Shown here: positions 49,136 to 58,077 of the stretch, piece after piece | Position numbering within the stretch: position 1 is the first letter of the stretch | Layout of the letters: every line of letters begins with the position of its first letter | NCBI RefSeq assembly: GCF_012933505.1 | Contig: NZ_JABBNB010000004.1 | Location: 203,592-267,591 of the forward strand | Source: Gordonia asplenii | GTDB lineage: Bacteria > Actinomycetota > Actinomycetes > Mycobacteriales > Mycobacteriaceae | Direction: 5' to 3' | Length of the DNA stretch: 64,000 bases | Program-made: the position numbers and the translations under genes | The notes under the pieces: model-generated | What the model was told of the DNA's origin: nothing | Databases searched by the model: none | The model's input: only the letters and a program-made list of their open reading frames with translations

Positions 49136-51439
49136 ATGCTTACCCGACGCCCGCTCCTTCCGACATTCCCCGATGTCGAGGAGCGGCAGTTCCGAATTGA
49201 TCAGGACCTCGAAGGCAGGTCTTATCGCTCAGAGATATGGATAATTCTGCTGTGCGGTGGGGCGTTCATCCTCGCTTTTCAGTCGTATATCGTCGGCGGC
49301 GACGCACTTCCTTCGTTCGGTGGTGTAGTCTTCTTCGCCGCGGTTGCCCTGCCGATGATCCTGCGGTGGTTGGCGGGTGCGCAGAGTCCGGTACGGAAAT
49401 GGTCGGCGCAGTTATTCATCATCGCGGTCTATATCGATATTGCGTCGCTGATGACCGTGCGCGTGTTGACGACCCGGCAGGGGATCGACGTCATTCCGCT
49501 GGTGTTACCGATCGGGGTGCTGCTGACATTGCTGGTGGTTCAGCTGCGGCTGTCCATCTTGGTCGCGACGTTACTCGGCGGCCTGGTCGTGATCGTCACC
49601 GCTGAGCTATGGCTCCTCGACATCACCAGCAATCGGTTGTTCGATCTGGTTGCCGGTTCGGCGGTCGTCGTCGTGCCGGTGGCCGCCGCCGTAGGATTGG
49701 ATCGAGCCAATCGCCAGGCGTGGAAGTCGGAGCGCGACCTGTACCGACTGACTCGAACCGACACCCTGACCGGGCTGCCGAACAGGCGTGCGCTGGCCGA
49801 GCGCATGAGCGCCGTAGTCGGCGCCGGCCGTGGTGAGGCGATGGCGGTGGCGATCATCGACATCGACTTCTTCAAGCGCTACAACGACACATTCGGGCAT
49901 CCGGCCGGGGACGCGTGCTTGCGTCGGATCGGCGCCTACCTCGATCGGGAGGTGATCCGTCCCGGCGAATTCGTCGCGCGTTTCGCGGGCGAGGAGTTCG
50001 TCGTGCTCGTCGGCGACGACGATGCGGTCGACCGTGTCGAGGGGCTGCGTTCGGGCATCGGCGGTCTGGCGATCCCCGCCGGGGATCCCAGTCGAGTGGT
50101 GACGGCATCGGCGGGACTGATCCGGTTGGACGGGTTCGACGACGACTCGCCGCACGGAGTCGACGCCACGCTCGCCGCGGCGGACGCGGCACTCTACGCG
50201 GCCAAGCGAGCGGGACGCGACCGCCTCACGGTGTTCGACGGCCCGATCGACGTACGGGCCATTCCGGAACGGCCGCGAGCGATACGACGCAATACCGATG
50301 CCGAGCCGGTGCTGCATACGAGCTGGCGGCAGCTGTGGTTCGACGCGCCGCTCGAAATGTTGTTTCGCGAACAATTCGACGAATTCGGACGTCCCCTGCG
50401 CCGATATATCATGTCGGGCCTATTGGCGGTTGTCGTGCTTATTTTCCTCTTTCAGAAGCCGTTGCTCAAGATTCCGGATGAAGCGGATGCGATCGGTCGA
50501 TTCACGCTAGTCGTGGGAATTACGCCCGCCGTGCTAGCCGGCCTGCTGGGGAATACGCTGGAAAAGCTGCGTCCGTGGTCGGAAGCTATTTATGTGGCCG
50601 CGGTGGGAGTGGTCATCACGGCGCAAATGGTGGAACGGATCGTGCAATTGCCGAGGGGATACGACGTCGTTCCGATCTTGATGCCGATAGCGGTAGTGCT
50701 CAGTCTGTGCGTGATCCAGATCAGGTTCGCGATGCTGCTCCCCAGCATGATCGGATACACGGCCCTGATCGCCGGTCTCGAGGTGGCAGCATTTCCGCTG
50801 ACGGTGAACCGGGTCCTCACGGTCGGAATGCTCGTGCTGATGGCGGCCGTCGCGACCCGATTCTCCTATCGCGTCGAGAAGTCGCGCCGGCTGAGCTGGT
50901 TGCGATCTCGGCAGCTGGACCTGATCTCGCGCACCGACCCGTTGACGGGTCTGCCCAATCGTCGGGAGTTCGACAGCGAACTGCGGTCGGTGCTGATGGC
51001 GGAGAAGTCGGGCGGGCTGCTGATCCTCGACGTCGACGACTTCAAGGCCTTCAACGACCATTTCGGGCATCTCGCGGGCGACGATTGTCTCTGTGCTGTC
51101 GGCGCCGGGCTGGCCGCGGTGTCGAAGAGCTCTCACGCGGTCGTGGCACGGCTCGGCGGCGAGGAGTTCGCGGCCATCCTGCGCGGCTCGAAGTCGGGTG
51201 GCGGCGCCGGTGTGGTCGACGCCGCCGAATCGATCTGTGCGGCGATCGCGCGATTGGGTATCCCGACCACCCGACCGGGGGCCGTACTGACCGCGTCCGG
51301 CGGACTTGCGAAATGGCACTGGGACCCCGATCACGACGCGGTCGAAGAGACGGCCGACATGTTGATGGCGCGCGCCGACGAGGCCCTGTACGCGGCCAAG
51401 CGCGGCGGGCGGAATCGGATGATGGTGGCGCAGGAGTGA
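49136..51439 (+). CDS. Membrane diguanylate cyclase with duplicated membrane-GGDEF architecture
   Basis: A 767-residue protein made of two similar halves. Half one has about six membrane helices (residues 33-190) and a GGDEF domain (about 205-365: RTDTLTGLPNRRAL, IIDIDFFKRYNDTFGHPAGD, FAGEEF). Half two repeats this, with six helices (about 420-580) and GGDEF at about 600-767 (RTDPLTGLPNRREF, LGGEEF). The loop GIDVIPLVLPIGV of half one matches GYDVVPILMPIAV of half two, so it arose by internal duplication. Neither domain keeps a clean RxxD inhibitory site (RPGE and none). It should make cyclic di-GMP in response to a membrane signal. Confidence 0.88.
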   Translation: MLTRRPLLPTFPDVEERQFRIDQDLEGRSYRSEIWIILLCGGAFILAFQSYIVGGDALPSFGGVVFFAAVALPMILRWLAGAQSPVRKWSAQLFIIAVYIDIASLMTVRVLTTRQGIDVIPLVLPIGVLLTLLVVQLRLSILVATLLGGLVVIVTAELWLLDITSNRLFDLVAGSAVVVVPVAAAVGLDRANRQAWKSERDLYRLTRTDTLTGLPNRRALAERMSAVVGAGRGEAMAVAIIDIDFFKRYNDTFGHPAGDACLRRIGAYLDREVIRPGEFVARFAGEEFVVLVGDDDAVDRVEGLRSGIGGLAIPAGDPSRVVTASAGLIRLDGFDDDSPHGVDATLAAADAALYAAKRAGRDRLTVFDGPIDVRAIPERPRAIRRNTDAEPVLHTSWRQLWFDAPLEMLFREQFDEFGRPLRRYIMSGLLAVVVLIFLFQKPLLKIPDEADAIGRFTLVVGITPAVLAGLLGNTLEKLRPWSEAIYVAAVGVVITAQMVERIVQLPRGYDVVPILMPIAVVLSLCVIQIRFAMLLPSMIGYTALIAGLEVAAFPLTVNRVLTVGMLVLMAAVATRFSYRVEKSRRLSWLRSRQLDLISRTDPLTGLPNRREFDSELRSVLMAEKSGGLLILDVDDFKAFNDHFGHLAGDDCLCAVGAGLAAVSKSSHAVVARLGGEEFAAILRGSKSGGGAGVVDAAESICAAIARLGIPTTRPGAVLTASGGLAKWHWDPDHDAVEETADMLMARADEALYAAKRGGRNRMMVAQE

Positions 51440-51502
51440 TCTGGGGCCTGCGTCCGAACCGCTTGACCTCTGGAGCATAATATATTCTTGGAGGTTCGGC
51501 AC

Positions 51503-52312
51503 ATGGCACGCGAGGCGACGATGCTCGAGCGGGTGATGACGCTGCTCGAGACGATCAAGGACGCGGACCGATCGCTGAGCGCGTCGGAGCTGGCCAGACT
51601 CAGCGGTGTCCCGATGGCGTCGACGCACCGGATCCTCGCCGAACTCGCGCGCACCGGCTTCGTCGATCGAGCCGACGGGGCGTACCGGATCGGCATGCGG
51701 TTGTGGCAGGTCGCTGTGCAATCGTCGTACGCCCCGACGCTCGGGGAGATCGCGCGGCCCTTCCTCGAAGACTTGCACGCGGTCGTGCAGATGCCCACGC
51801 TGCTGTCCGTCATCGAGCGCGACGACATCGTCAACATTGAGACGCTGCATCCACGCGGTCCCGAGCCCACCAACATCACCGGACCCGGCGTGCGGCTCCC
51901 CGTCCTCGTATCGTCGCCGGGGATGGCCATCGTCGCGTTCCTGCCCCGCGAGCAACGAGAAGCGGTCTTGCAGAACGCGCGGATCACCCGTTTCACCCCG
52001 TACACCGTCACTGACCGAGCCCAATTGCGCATGCATGTCGACGCCATCCGGCGCACCGGATATGCGGCGCTCAAGCGGTGGATCGTCCCGGAGTCAACCG
52101 GGGTGGCGGTGCCGATCCTCGACGAGAACGGAATCGCATCGGCCGCGGTGTCGGTGACCGTGCCGTACGACTACGCCGAACAAGGTGACCTCGTCCTGGC
52201 GTTGCGGACCACCGCGCGGAGCATCGCACGCGCGATCAGCGACCGGGCCGCGTACAACGATCCCCAGCTGGCACTTCGCAAACTCATGGCGCGAGCGACG
52301 CAGACCCGGTGA
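51503..52312 (+). CDS. IclR-family transcriptional regulator
   Basis: A 269-residue protein. The N-terminal winged helix is MLERVMTLLETIKDADRSLSAS then ELARLSGVPMASTHRILAEL, and the C-terminal IclR effector domain has LHPRGPEPTNITGPGVRLPVLVSSPGMAIVAFLP and AAVSVTVP. ATG 51503 is 8 nt after TTGGAGG. IclR proteins usually control the adjacent catabolic operon, here the aldehyde dehydrogenase-SDR-PrpD-MFS run starting at 52460. An inverted repeat at 52358-52374 lies between them. Confidence 0.88.
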   Translation: MAREATMLERVMTLLETIKDADRSLSASELARLSGVPMASTHRILAELARTGFVDRADGAYRIGMRLWQVAVQSSYAPTLGEIARPFLEDLHAVVQMPTLLSVIERDDIVNIETLHPRGPEPTNITGPGVRLPVLVSSPGMAIVAFLPREQREAVLQNARITRFTPYTVTDRAQLRMHVDAIRRTGYAALKRWIVPESTGVAVPILDENGIASAAVSVTVPYDYAEQGDLVLALRTTARSIARAISDRAAYNDPQLALRKLMARATQTR

Positions 52313-52357
52313 CCTGAAGTGCGGCGCTGACCGAATGCGAGCAGCGTCACACTTTCC

Positions 52358-52374
52358 TTCTCGAAAAGCGAGAA
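52358..52374. promoter_or_regulatory. IclR operator candidate
   Basis: TTCTCG and CGAGAA flank AAAAG, a perfect 6-bp inverted repeat in the 147-bp gap between the IclR gene and the aldehyde dehydrogenase gene. Length and symmetry fit an IclR-type site. Confidence 0.5.
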
Positions 52375-52459
52375 TGCTCCTTGGCTGTCATCGTCGTCGG
52401 CACGAAAGTGGTCACCACATCACCGGCGGCTACCGCCGGATCGGCGAAAGGATCACGGC

Positions 52460-54025
52460 ATGGGTGCGGCGACGGCAGTGCAGACGACCGAGACGGGTGC
52501 GTCCGTCGAACGAGACGGAGTTGCGCACTACCGAATGTTCATCGACGGCACGTGGGTAGACACCGACGACGCGTACACGATCGCAGACCCGGCGACCGGC
52601 GAGATCGTGGAGACCTCCGCCAAAGCGACCGTCGACCACGTCGACGCCGCGGTGGCCGCCGCGCGACGCGCGTTCGTCGACGGTGCGTGGCGACGCACCG
52701 CGCCCGTGGCGCGCGCCGCGGTCTTCGACCGTGCTGCCGAGGCGCTCGGCGCCCGCATGGACGAGATCTCCTCGATCATCTGCCGCGAGACCGGGATGGC
52801 CATCCGCACAGCCGGGGCACTCGGTGTCGGGTTCCCGATGATGCATCTGTCCTATTTCGCCGATCTCACCCGCGCCTACGAATTCACGCGAGCGGCGCCG
52901 ATCAACGGGCAGGTACTCCACGGCGGCTACATCCGCAAGGAGCCGCTCGGCGTCTGCGCGGGCATCACGCCCTGGAACTTCCCGGCCAGTACCGCGGTGT
53001 GGAAGTCGATCCCCGCGCTCGCGACGGGCAACTCGGTGGTTCTCAAGGTGGACGAGAAGACTCCGAGTTTCGCACTCGAACTCGCCGCGCTGCTCAAGGA
53101 CGCGGGTCTGCCCGACGGGGTGTTCAACGTCGTCGTCGGCGACGGGCCGACCATCGGTGAACATCTCGTCCGCCACGACGATGTGGCACTGATATCTTTC
53201 ACCGGATCCACCACCACCGGGCGGCGGGTGATGGCCAACGCCGCCGAACGCGTCAAGCGGGTTCTGCTCGAACTCGGTGGCAAGAGTCCGAACATCGTCC
53301 TCGATGACGCCGACCTGGACGCCGCCGTCGACGGAACCGTCTACGGGTTCGTCCTGCACGCCGGGCAGGCCTGCGAGTCGGGTTCGCGGCTGCTGCTGCC
53401 GGCGAGCATCCACGACGAGTTCGTCGATCGGCTCATCGCTCGACTCGACACCATCCGCATCGGTGATCCGCAGGACCCGGCCACCGACATGGGCGCGCTG
53501 ATGAGCGCCGAGCAGCTCGCGCGGGTTCGCCGCTACATCGACATCGGTCTCGCCGAGGGCGCGACCCTCGCCTACGGCGGCGGTGCACCCGAGGGAGAAC
53601 GGTTCGCCCGCGGCTACTGGATGCGGCCGACCGTGTTCACCAATGTGAGCAATCAGATGCGCATCGCCCAAGAGGAGATCTTCGGACCGGTGCTGTCGGT
53701 GATCCGCTACGAGACGGTCGACGAGGCAATTGCGATCGCCAACGACAGCGACTACGGCCTCGCGGCCGGGGTGTGGAGCACCGACAATCAGCGCGCCATC
53801 GACGTCGCCGAGCGTTTGGAAGCCGGCTCGGTATGGATCAACGACTGGCACAACATGTCGCAGCACCTGCCGTTCGGTGGATACAAGCAGAGCGGGCTCG
53901 GACGTGAGCTGGGTCCGGACGCTCTCGACGAGTTCGTTCAGGACAAGTCGATCACCGTCGACCTGAGCGGAGACGTGAGCCGCCGCGCCTACGGCATCGT
54001 GCTCGGTACCCCGGCGCACGCCTGA
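52460..54025 (+). CDS. Aldehyde dehydrogenase (NAD(P)-dependent)
   Basis: A 521-residue ALDH-superfamily enzyme. It has GVCAGITPWNFPAS, SFTGSTTTGRRV, general base Glu271 in LLELGGKSP, nucleophile Cys305 in AGQACESGSRLL, and EEIFGPVLSVI. All catalytic residues are intact. It is first in the IclR-linked operon, with a mycofactocin-type alcohol dehydrogenase further along, so together they would take an alcohol through aldehyde to acid. A repeat element separates it from the SDR gene. Confidence 0.92.
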   Translation: MGAATAVQTTETGASVERDGVAHYRMFIDGTWVDTDDAYTIADPATGEIVETSAKATVDHVDAAVAAARRAFVDGAWRRTAPVARAAVFDRAAEALGARMDEISSIICRETGMAIRTAGALGVGFPMMHLSYFADLTRAYEFTRAAPINGQVLHGGYIRKEPLGVCAGITPWNFPASTAVWKSIPALATGNSVVLKVDEKTPSFALELAALLKDAGLPDGVFNVVVGDGPTIGEHLVRHDDVALISFTGSTTTGRRVMANAAERVKRVLLELGGKSPNIVLDDADLDAAVDGTVYGFVLHAGQACESGSRLLLPASIHDEFVDRLIARLDTIRIGDPQDPATDMGALMSAEQLARVRRYIDIGLAEGATLAYGGGAPEGERFARGYWMRPTVFTNVSNQMRIAQEEIFGPVLSVIRYETVDEAIAIANDSDYGLAAGVWSTDNQRAIDVAERLEAGSVWINDWHNMSQHLPFGGYKQSGLGRELGPDALDEFVQDKSITVDLSGDVSRRAYGIVLGTPAHA

Positions 54026-54070
54026 TCTTCTGCGGGACCCGCGGGTGCGACGAGAGCGGTCGCCTCACGT

Positions 54071-54120
54071 GGTTTCGACACGGGCCTCCGCTTGCGCTCC
54101 GGCCCGGCTCAACCAGCGGG
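54071..54120. repeat. Dispersed palindromic repeat, GC-hairpin core
   Basis: GGTTTCGACACGGGCCTCCG to CTCAACCAGCGGG, nearly identical to the copies at 38174 and 40330. It sits between two co-directional genes of one presumed operon. Confidence 0.8.
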
Positions 54121-54214
54121 GTAGGGGCGCGACCCGGCGCGGCCAGCGTGCCATCACACCTTGAATTCACACCCACAATCGGCCGGCGGACCGGCCACTA
54201 CGAGAGGACACACC

Positions 54215-55051
54215 ATGGGAAAGCTTGACGGCAAGGTTGCCTTCATCACCGGAGTCGCCCGCGGCCAGGGGCGGGCCGAAGCGCTCGCATTGGCCGCCGA
54301 GGGCGCCGACATCATCGGCATCGACATCTGCGGACCGGTCGCCACGAACGTCGCCGAGGCATCCACCCACGCCGACCTGGAGAACACGGCGCTGGCAGTG
54401 AAGGAACTCGGCCGCACCATGGTCGCAGCCGAAGCCGACGTCCGCGACTACGCCGGGCTCAAGGCCGCGCTCGACGAGGGCGTCCGCCAGCTCGGCAGGC
54501 TCGACATCGTCGTCGCCAACGCCGGAATGTGGAACTACGGCCTCACCGAGACCATCACCGAGGAGATGTGGGACGTCGTTCAAGACGTGAACCTCAAGGG
54601 CGTCTGGCACACCGCCAAGGCGGCCATCCCGATCCTCAAGGCCCAGGGGAGCGGCGGTGCGATGGTGTTCACGACGTCGTCGATGGCCACCATCGGAGCG
54701 CCGAACATGTCGCCGTACTGTGCCGCCAAGCATGGGGTGTCGGGCCTGGTCAAGACGATCGCGATGGAGCTCGCGCCGCACAACGTGCGGGTGAACAGCG
54801 TCGCGCCGACGACGGTGAACACCAAACTGATCCACAACCAGCCGACGTACGCGTTGTTCGCCCCCGACCTCGCCGCCGACGAGCTCACCCTCGACAACGT
54901 CGAACCGCGATTCGCCACCATCCCATTGCTCGACGTCGCGTGGGTCGAGCCGGAGGACATCGCGGGGGCCGTGGTCTACCTGGCCTCCGACGATGCCCGT
55001 TACGTCACGGGACTGGACCTGCGCGTCGACGCGGGTCAGATTCTGAACTGA
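54215..55051 (+). CDS. Mycofactocin-type short-chain dehydrogenase
   Basis: A 278-residue SDR starting MGKLDGKVAFITGVARGQGR. The ARGQGR form of the cofactor motif and the long insertion after the DICGPVA strand are typical of the mycofactocin-coupled SDR subfamily, in which NAD is held tightly and electrons go to mycofactocin. The Ser-Tyr-Lys set is present (TSSMATIGAPNMSPYCAAK). ATG 54215 follows GAGAGG. It probably oxidises an alcohol to the aldehyde or ketone used by its neighbours. No mycofactocin biosynthesis gene is in the window. Confidence 0.85.
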   Translation: MGKLDGKVAFITGVARGQGRAEALALAAEGADIIGIDICGPVATNVAEASTHADLENTALAVKELGRTMVAAEADVRDYAGLKAALDEGVRQLGRLDIVVANAGMWNYGLTETITEEMWDVVQDVNLKGVWHTAKAAIPILKAQGSGGAMVFTTSSMATIGAPNMSPYCAAKHGVSGLVKTIAMELAPHNVRVNSVAPTTVNTKLIHNQPTYALFAPDLAADELTLDNVEPRFATIPLLDVAWVEPEDIAGAVVYLASDDARYVTGLDLRVDAGQILN

Positions 55052-55076
55052 AACCCCAGCCAGGAGCACGTTGCAG

Positions 55077-56501
55077 ATGTCTCTTTTCGAGATCCACGAC
55101 GACGAGGACCCGATGGCACCGCTGTGCCGGATGGCCCTGCAGACCACGTTCGCCGACCTTCCGCCACAGGTCGTCGAACACGCCACGCACTCCCTGCTCG
55201 ACGGGATGGCAGTGACGATCGGCGGGTCCGGAATGGACGGCATCCCCGGGCTGGTCGAGCTGATCACCGAGCGCGGTGGCGCGCCCCAATCGGTGCTGCC
55301 GTTCTACGGGGGACGCTTTCCCGCCAACGAGGTGGCGCTCGCGATCGGACCGATGCCCCGCGCCATGGACTGCGGCGACCTGCACGAGGACGCGGGCCAC
55401 GTCGGCGAGTACATCGTGGCGAGTCTGCTCGCCGCGACCGGCCTCGTCAACGGGGCGGTGTCCGGGGAGGACTTCCTGACGGCACTGGTCGTAGGACAGG
55501 AGATCCTCATTCGCATCGGGGCCGCCTATCACGTGATCAGCAAGGCGATTCCCGAGGGCGACTGCGGCGGCCACTACATCTTCGGGGCGGTCGCCGCGGT
55601 CGGCAGACTGATCGGCCTCGACCAGGATCAGCTGGAGAACGCACAGGGAATCGCGCGGACGATGACCCAACCGCACACCATGGGCATCTACTCACCGGCG
55701 ACCCTCATGGTCCGCACCCATCACGGAGTGGTGTGTCAGGCCGCGATCAACGCGTGCGAACTGGCGCGCAAGGGCATCACCGGACCCCGGGACTCGGTGC
55801 TCACCGGGCCGAACGGACTGTTCCGAACGGCTCGCTGGGAGACACACCCCGAGACGATCACCGAGGGTCTCGGCGACGTGTGGCTCTCCACCCGCCTGAC
55901 GACGAAGGGATACAGCGCCTGCTACTTCAACCATTCGTCGGTCGACGCGATCATCGAGCAGATGGTCGAGCACGGCTTCAGCGCGCGGGACATCGCGGCG
56001 ATCGCGATCGAGGTGTCGCCGTCGGGCTGGGGCGCGGTGTGTGAGCCGATCGAGAAGAAGTGGAATCCGGTGACGATCCCCGATTGTCAGTTCTCGCTCC
56101 CGTATGCGGTGGCGGTCGCCGCGTTCGATCGGCGGCTCTTCGTCGACTCGTACGGCGACGATCAGCGTCGTCGCCCCGAGGTGCGCGAGCTGATGACTCG
56201 GATCACGGCGTCGATGAACCCCGACGTGTCCGACTGGGGTGCCCGGATGACGACGACGCTGCGTGACGGGCGGGTGGTCCACAGCGAGTGCATCCACGTC
56301 AAAGGACATCCGGACAAGCCGTTCACCAGGGCGGACTTCGTCGACAAGTTCTACAACTGCGTGCCGTTCTCGATCATCCCCATTCCGCAGGACGTGCAGG
56401 CCCAGCTGGTCGACGACGTGCTCCACCTCGACCGGTGCAACGACGTCGTCGCTGCACTCCTCACTCCGTTGCTCCCACACGACGAACTCGTCGACGCCTG
56501 A
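55077..56501 (+). CDS. MmgE/PrpD family protein
   Basis: A 474-residue protein of the 2-methylcitrate-dehydratase/aconitate-decarboxylase superfamily. It has LLDGMAVTIGGSGMDGIPGL, AMDCGDLHEDAGHVGEYI, GGHYIFGAVAAVGRLIG and YSACYFNHSSVDAIIEQMVE. Members dehydrate, decarboxylate or isomerise tricarboxylic or related hydroxy acids; many are of unknown specificity. No prpB or prpC is near, so methylcitrate metabolism is unlikely. ATG 55077 is used; a TTG at 55071 is possible. It is third in the IclR-linked operon. Confidence 0.85.
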   Translation: MSLFEIHDDEDPMAPLCRMALQTTFADLPPQVVEHATHSLLDGMAVTIGGSGMDGIPGLVELITERGGAPQSVLPFYGGRFPANEVALAIGPMPRAMDCGDLHEDAGHVGEYIVASLLAATGLVNGAVSGEDFLTALVVGQEILIRIGAAYHVISKAIPEGDCGGHYIFGAVAAVGRLIGLDQDQLENAQGIARTMTQPHTMGIYSPATLMVRTHHGVVCQAAINACELARKGITGPRDSVLTGPNGLFRTARWETHPETITEGLGDVWLSTRLTTKGYSACYFNHSSVDAIIEQMVEHGFSARDIAAIAIEVSPSGWGAVCEPIEKKWNPVTIPDCQFSLPYAVAVAAFDRRLFVDSYGDDQRRRPEVRELMTRITASMNPDVSDWGARMTTTLRDGRVVHSECIHVKGHPDKPFTRADFVDKFYNCVPFSIIPIPQDVQAQLVDDVLHLDRCNDVVAALLTPLLPHDELVDA

Positions 56502-56561
56502 TCGGCGCTCGACGTAACTCATCACTGGCACTCATCACTGGCACAGAAGGACTCTCCAGAA

Positions 56562-57923
56562 ATGACCACTTCAACGTCGGGCGCGGCGGCCCGCAGCCTC
56601 GCCACGTCCGGGCTCGGCGTCGCCGTGCTCTGCATGTTCCTCAATCTGGTCGACGGCTTCGATCTGCTGGTCATCAGCTTCGTGCTGCCGACCCTGCCGG
56701 ACGGATTCGCGACGACCTTTCAGCAAGGGCTGCTGGTGAGCATCGCCCTGGTCGGCATGGCGGTCGGTGCGATCGGACTGGCCCGCTTCGCCGACCGCTA
56801 CGGCCGCCGACTCATCGCACTCGTCGGCATCGGGGTGAATCTCGGCGGCCTCGTGCTGTCGTCGCTCGCACCGAACGTCGAGGTCATGATGCTCGCCCGG
56901 TTCATCACCGGTGCCGGCATCGGCATGATCAGCGTCGTGATCGTGGTTGCGGCACAGGAGTCGGCCGCTCCGAAGCAGCGGAATCTCGCCACCGGTCTGG
57001 TGATGGTCGGGTATCCACTCGGCAGCGTGCTCGCCGCGGTGAGCACCGATGCGATTCGGAGCGCATTCGGGGAGAATTGGCAGGCCATGTACCTCACTGG
57101 CGCGGTTCTGGCGCTGATCGCGTTCGTTGCCGCTCATCTCGGGCTGCCGGAGTCGGTGAAGAAGTCGGCGAAGCGGCCCGTGAAGAACTCGGCGACCGCG
57201 TCGGCGAGCCTACCGAAGGCGCCGTCGTTGCTCGGCCGGGAACTGGTCGTCGTCACCGTGTTGCTGTGCGTCGGGTACATGACGGTCTCGGGGGTGTTCA
57301 ACTTCGCCGCGGGGCTGACTCCGGCGTTCATGAAGGCCGAGTTCCTCAAGGGGCTCGACCCGGTCGCGAAAGCGGCCGCAACCAGCGAGGCCGGCGACAT
57401 CGCGCAACGCGTCGGTCTGGCCCTCAGCCTGGGGTGCCTCGTCGGAGCGGTCAGCCTCGCGATCGTCGGCCTGGTCGTCTCGGCGACGCGTCTCGCGTGG
57501 ATCTACAGCGTCATCGGCGTCGTCTCGATGATCGGCTTCGCGGGCGCCTTCCCCGGCGCGGGTGAGCGGCCCGGCGCACAGATGTATGTTTTCGCGTTCG
57601 CTCTCGGCGTCGGCGTCTTCGGCGGGATCTCGTCGTTCAGCGCGCTCGTCCCCGCGGCGTACCCGGTGTCCGCGCGAGCCAAGGGGTATGGAGCGATGCT
57701 CGGTTTCGGCCGGGCGGGTGCCATCGCCGCGCCGCTCATCACCGCGTGGGCGGTCGCGAAGGTGGACGCCCAGACGCTGTACAACCTCACCAATATCGGC
57801 CTGGTCATCAGCCTTTGCTGCGCTGTCGCGCTGGTCGCGGTGATGCGTTCACGCGCCACCGCAACGCGACCAGTGCAACCGTCCGATGCGGTGGCGTCGA
57901 TGGCGACACCGGCGGCGGGCTGA
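56562..57923 (+). CDS. MFS transporter (aromatic acid:H+ symporter-like)
   Basis: A 453-residue carrier with 12 predicted helices. It has helix 1 LNLVDGFDLLVISFVLPTL with the DGFD acidic motif of the AAHS group, loop 2-3 GLARFADRYGRRLIAL, and a long cytoplasmic loop (about 200-220, KKSAKRPVKNSATAS) in the middle. AAHS proteins import benzoate-like acids. It closes the IclR-linked operon and likely brings in its substrate. A vapC remnant follows. Confidence 0.87.
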   Translation: MTTSTSGAAARSLATSGLGVAVLCMFLNLVDGFDLLVISFVLPTLPDGFATTFQQGLLVSIALVGMAVGAIGLARFADRYGRRLIALVGIGVNLGGLVLSSLAPNVEVMMLARFITGAGIGMISVVIVVAAQESAAPKQRNLATGLVMVGYPLGSVLAAVSTDAIRSAFGENWQAMYLTGAVLALIAFVAAHLGLPESVKKSAKRPVKNSATASASLPKAPSLLGRELVVVTVLLCVGYMTVSGVFNFAAGLTPAFMKAEFLKGLDPVAKAAATSEAGDIAQRVGLALSLGCLVGAVSLAIVGLVVSATRLAWIYSVIGVVSMIGFAGAFPGAGERPGAQMYVFAFALGVGVFGGISSFSALVPAAYPVSARAKGYGAMLGFGRAGAIAAPLITAWAVAKVDAQTLYNLTNIGLVISLCCAVALVAVMRSRATATRPVQPSDAVASMATPAAG

Positions 57924-57966
57924 CAGCGGCGCGGGCGGAACGGCTTCGACGGTTGCTCTTCATTGA

Positions 57967-58077
57967 GCGGATCTGCTGATCGCCGCGACCGCACATGCGC
58001 ATGACGCGACGCTCTTCACCCGAAATCCGGCGGACTTCGGCGGGCTCGACGATCTCATCGAGGTCGTCACCGTCTGA
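57967..58077 (+). pseudogene. C-terminal remnant of a VapC-type PIN-domain toxin
   Basis: Thirty-six codons end at a TGA at 58075-58077 and read LIAATAHAHDATLFTRNPADF then GGLDDLIEVV. This is the typical final third of VapC toxins, with the late Asp of the PIN active site. There is no start codon, no upstream PIN half and no vapB antitoxin; the frame is closed by a stop at 57964-57966. Its tail overlaps the end of the convergent AraC gene. Confidence 0.72.

Noticed and set aside
55077..56501. 2-methylcitrate dehydratase (prpD) in a methylcitrate cycle.
   Set aside because: No prpB or prpC is nearby, and the neighbours are an aldehyde dehydrogenase, an alcohol dehydrogenase and an aromatic-acid-type carrier, so only the superfamily is assigned.
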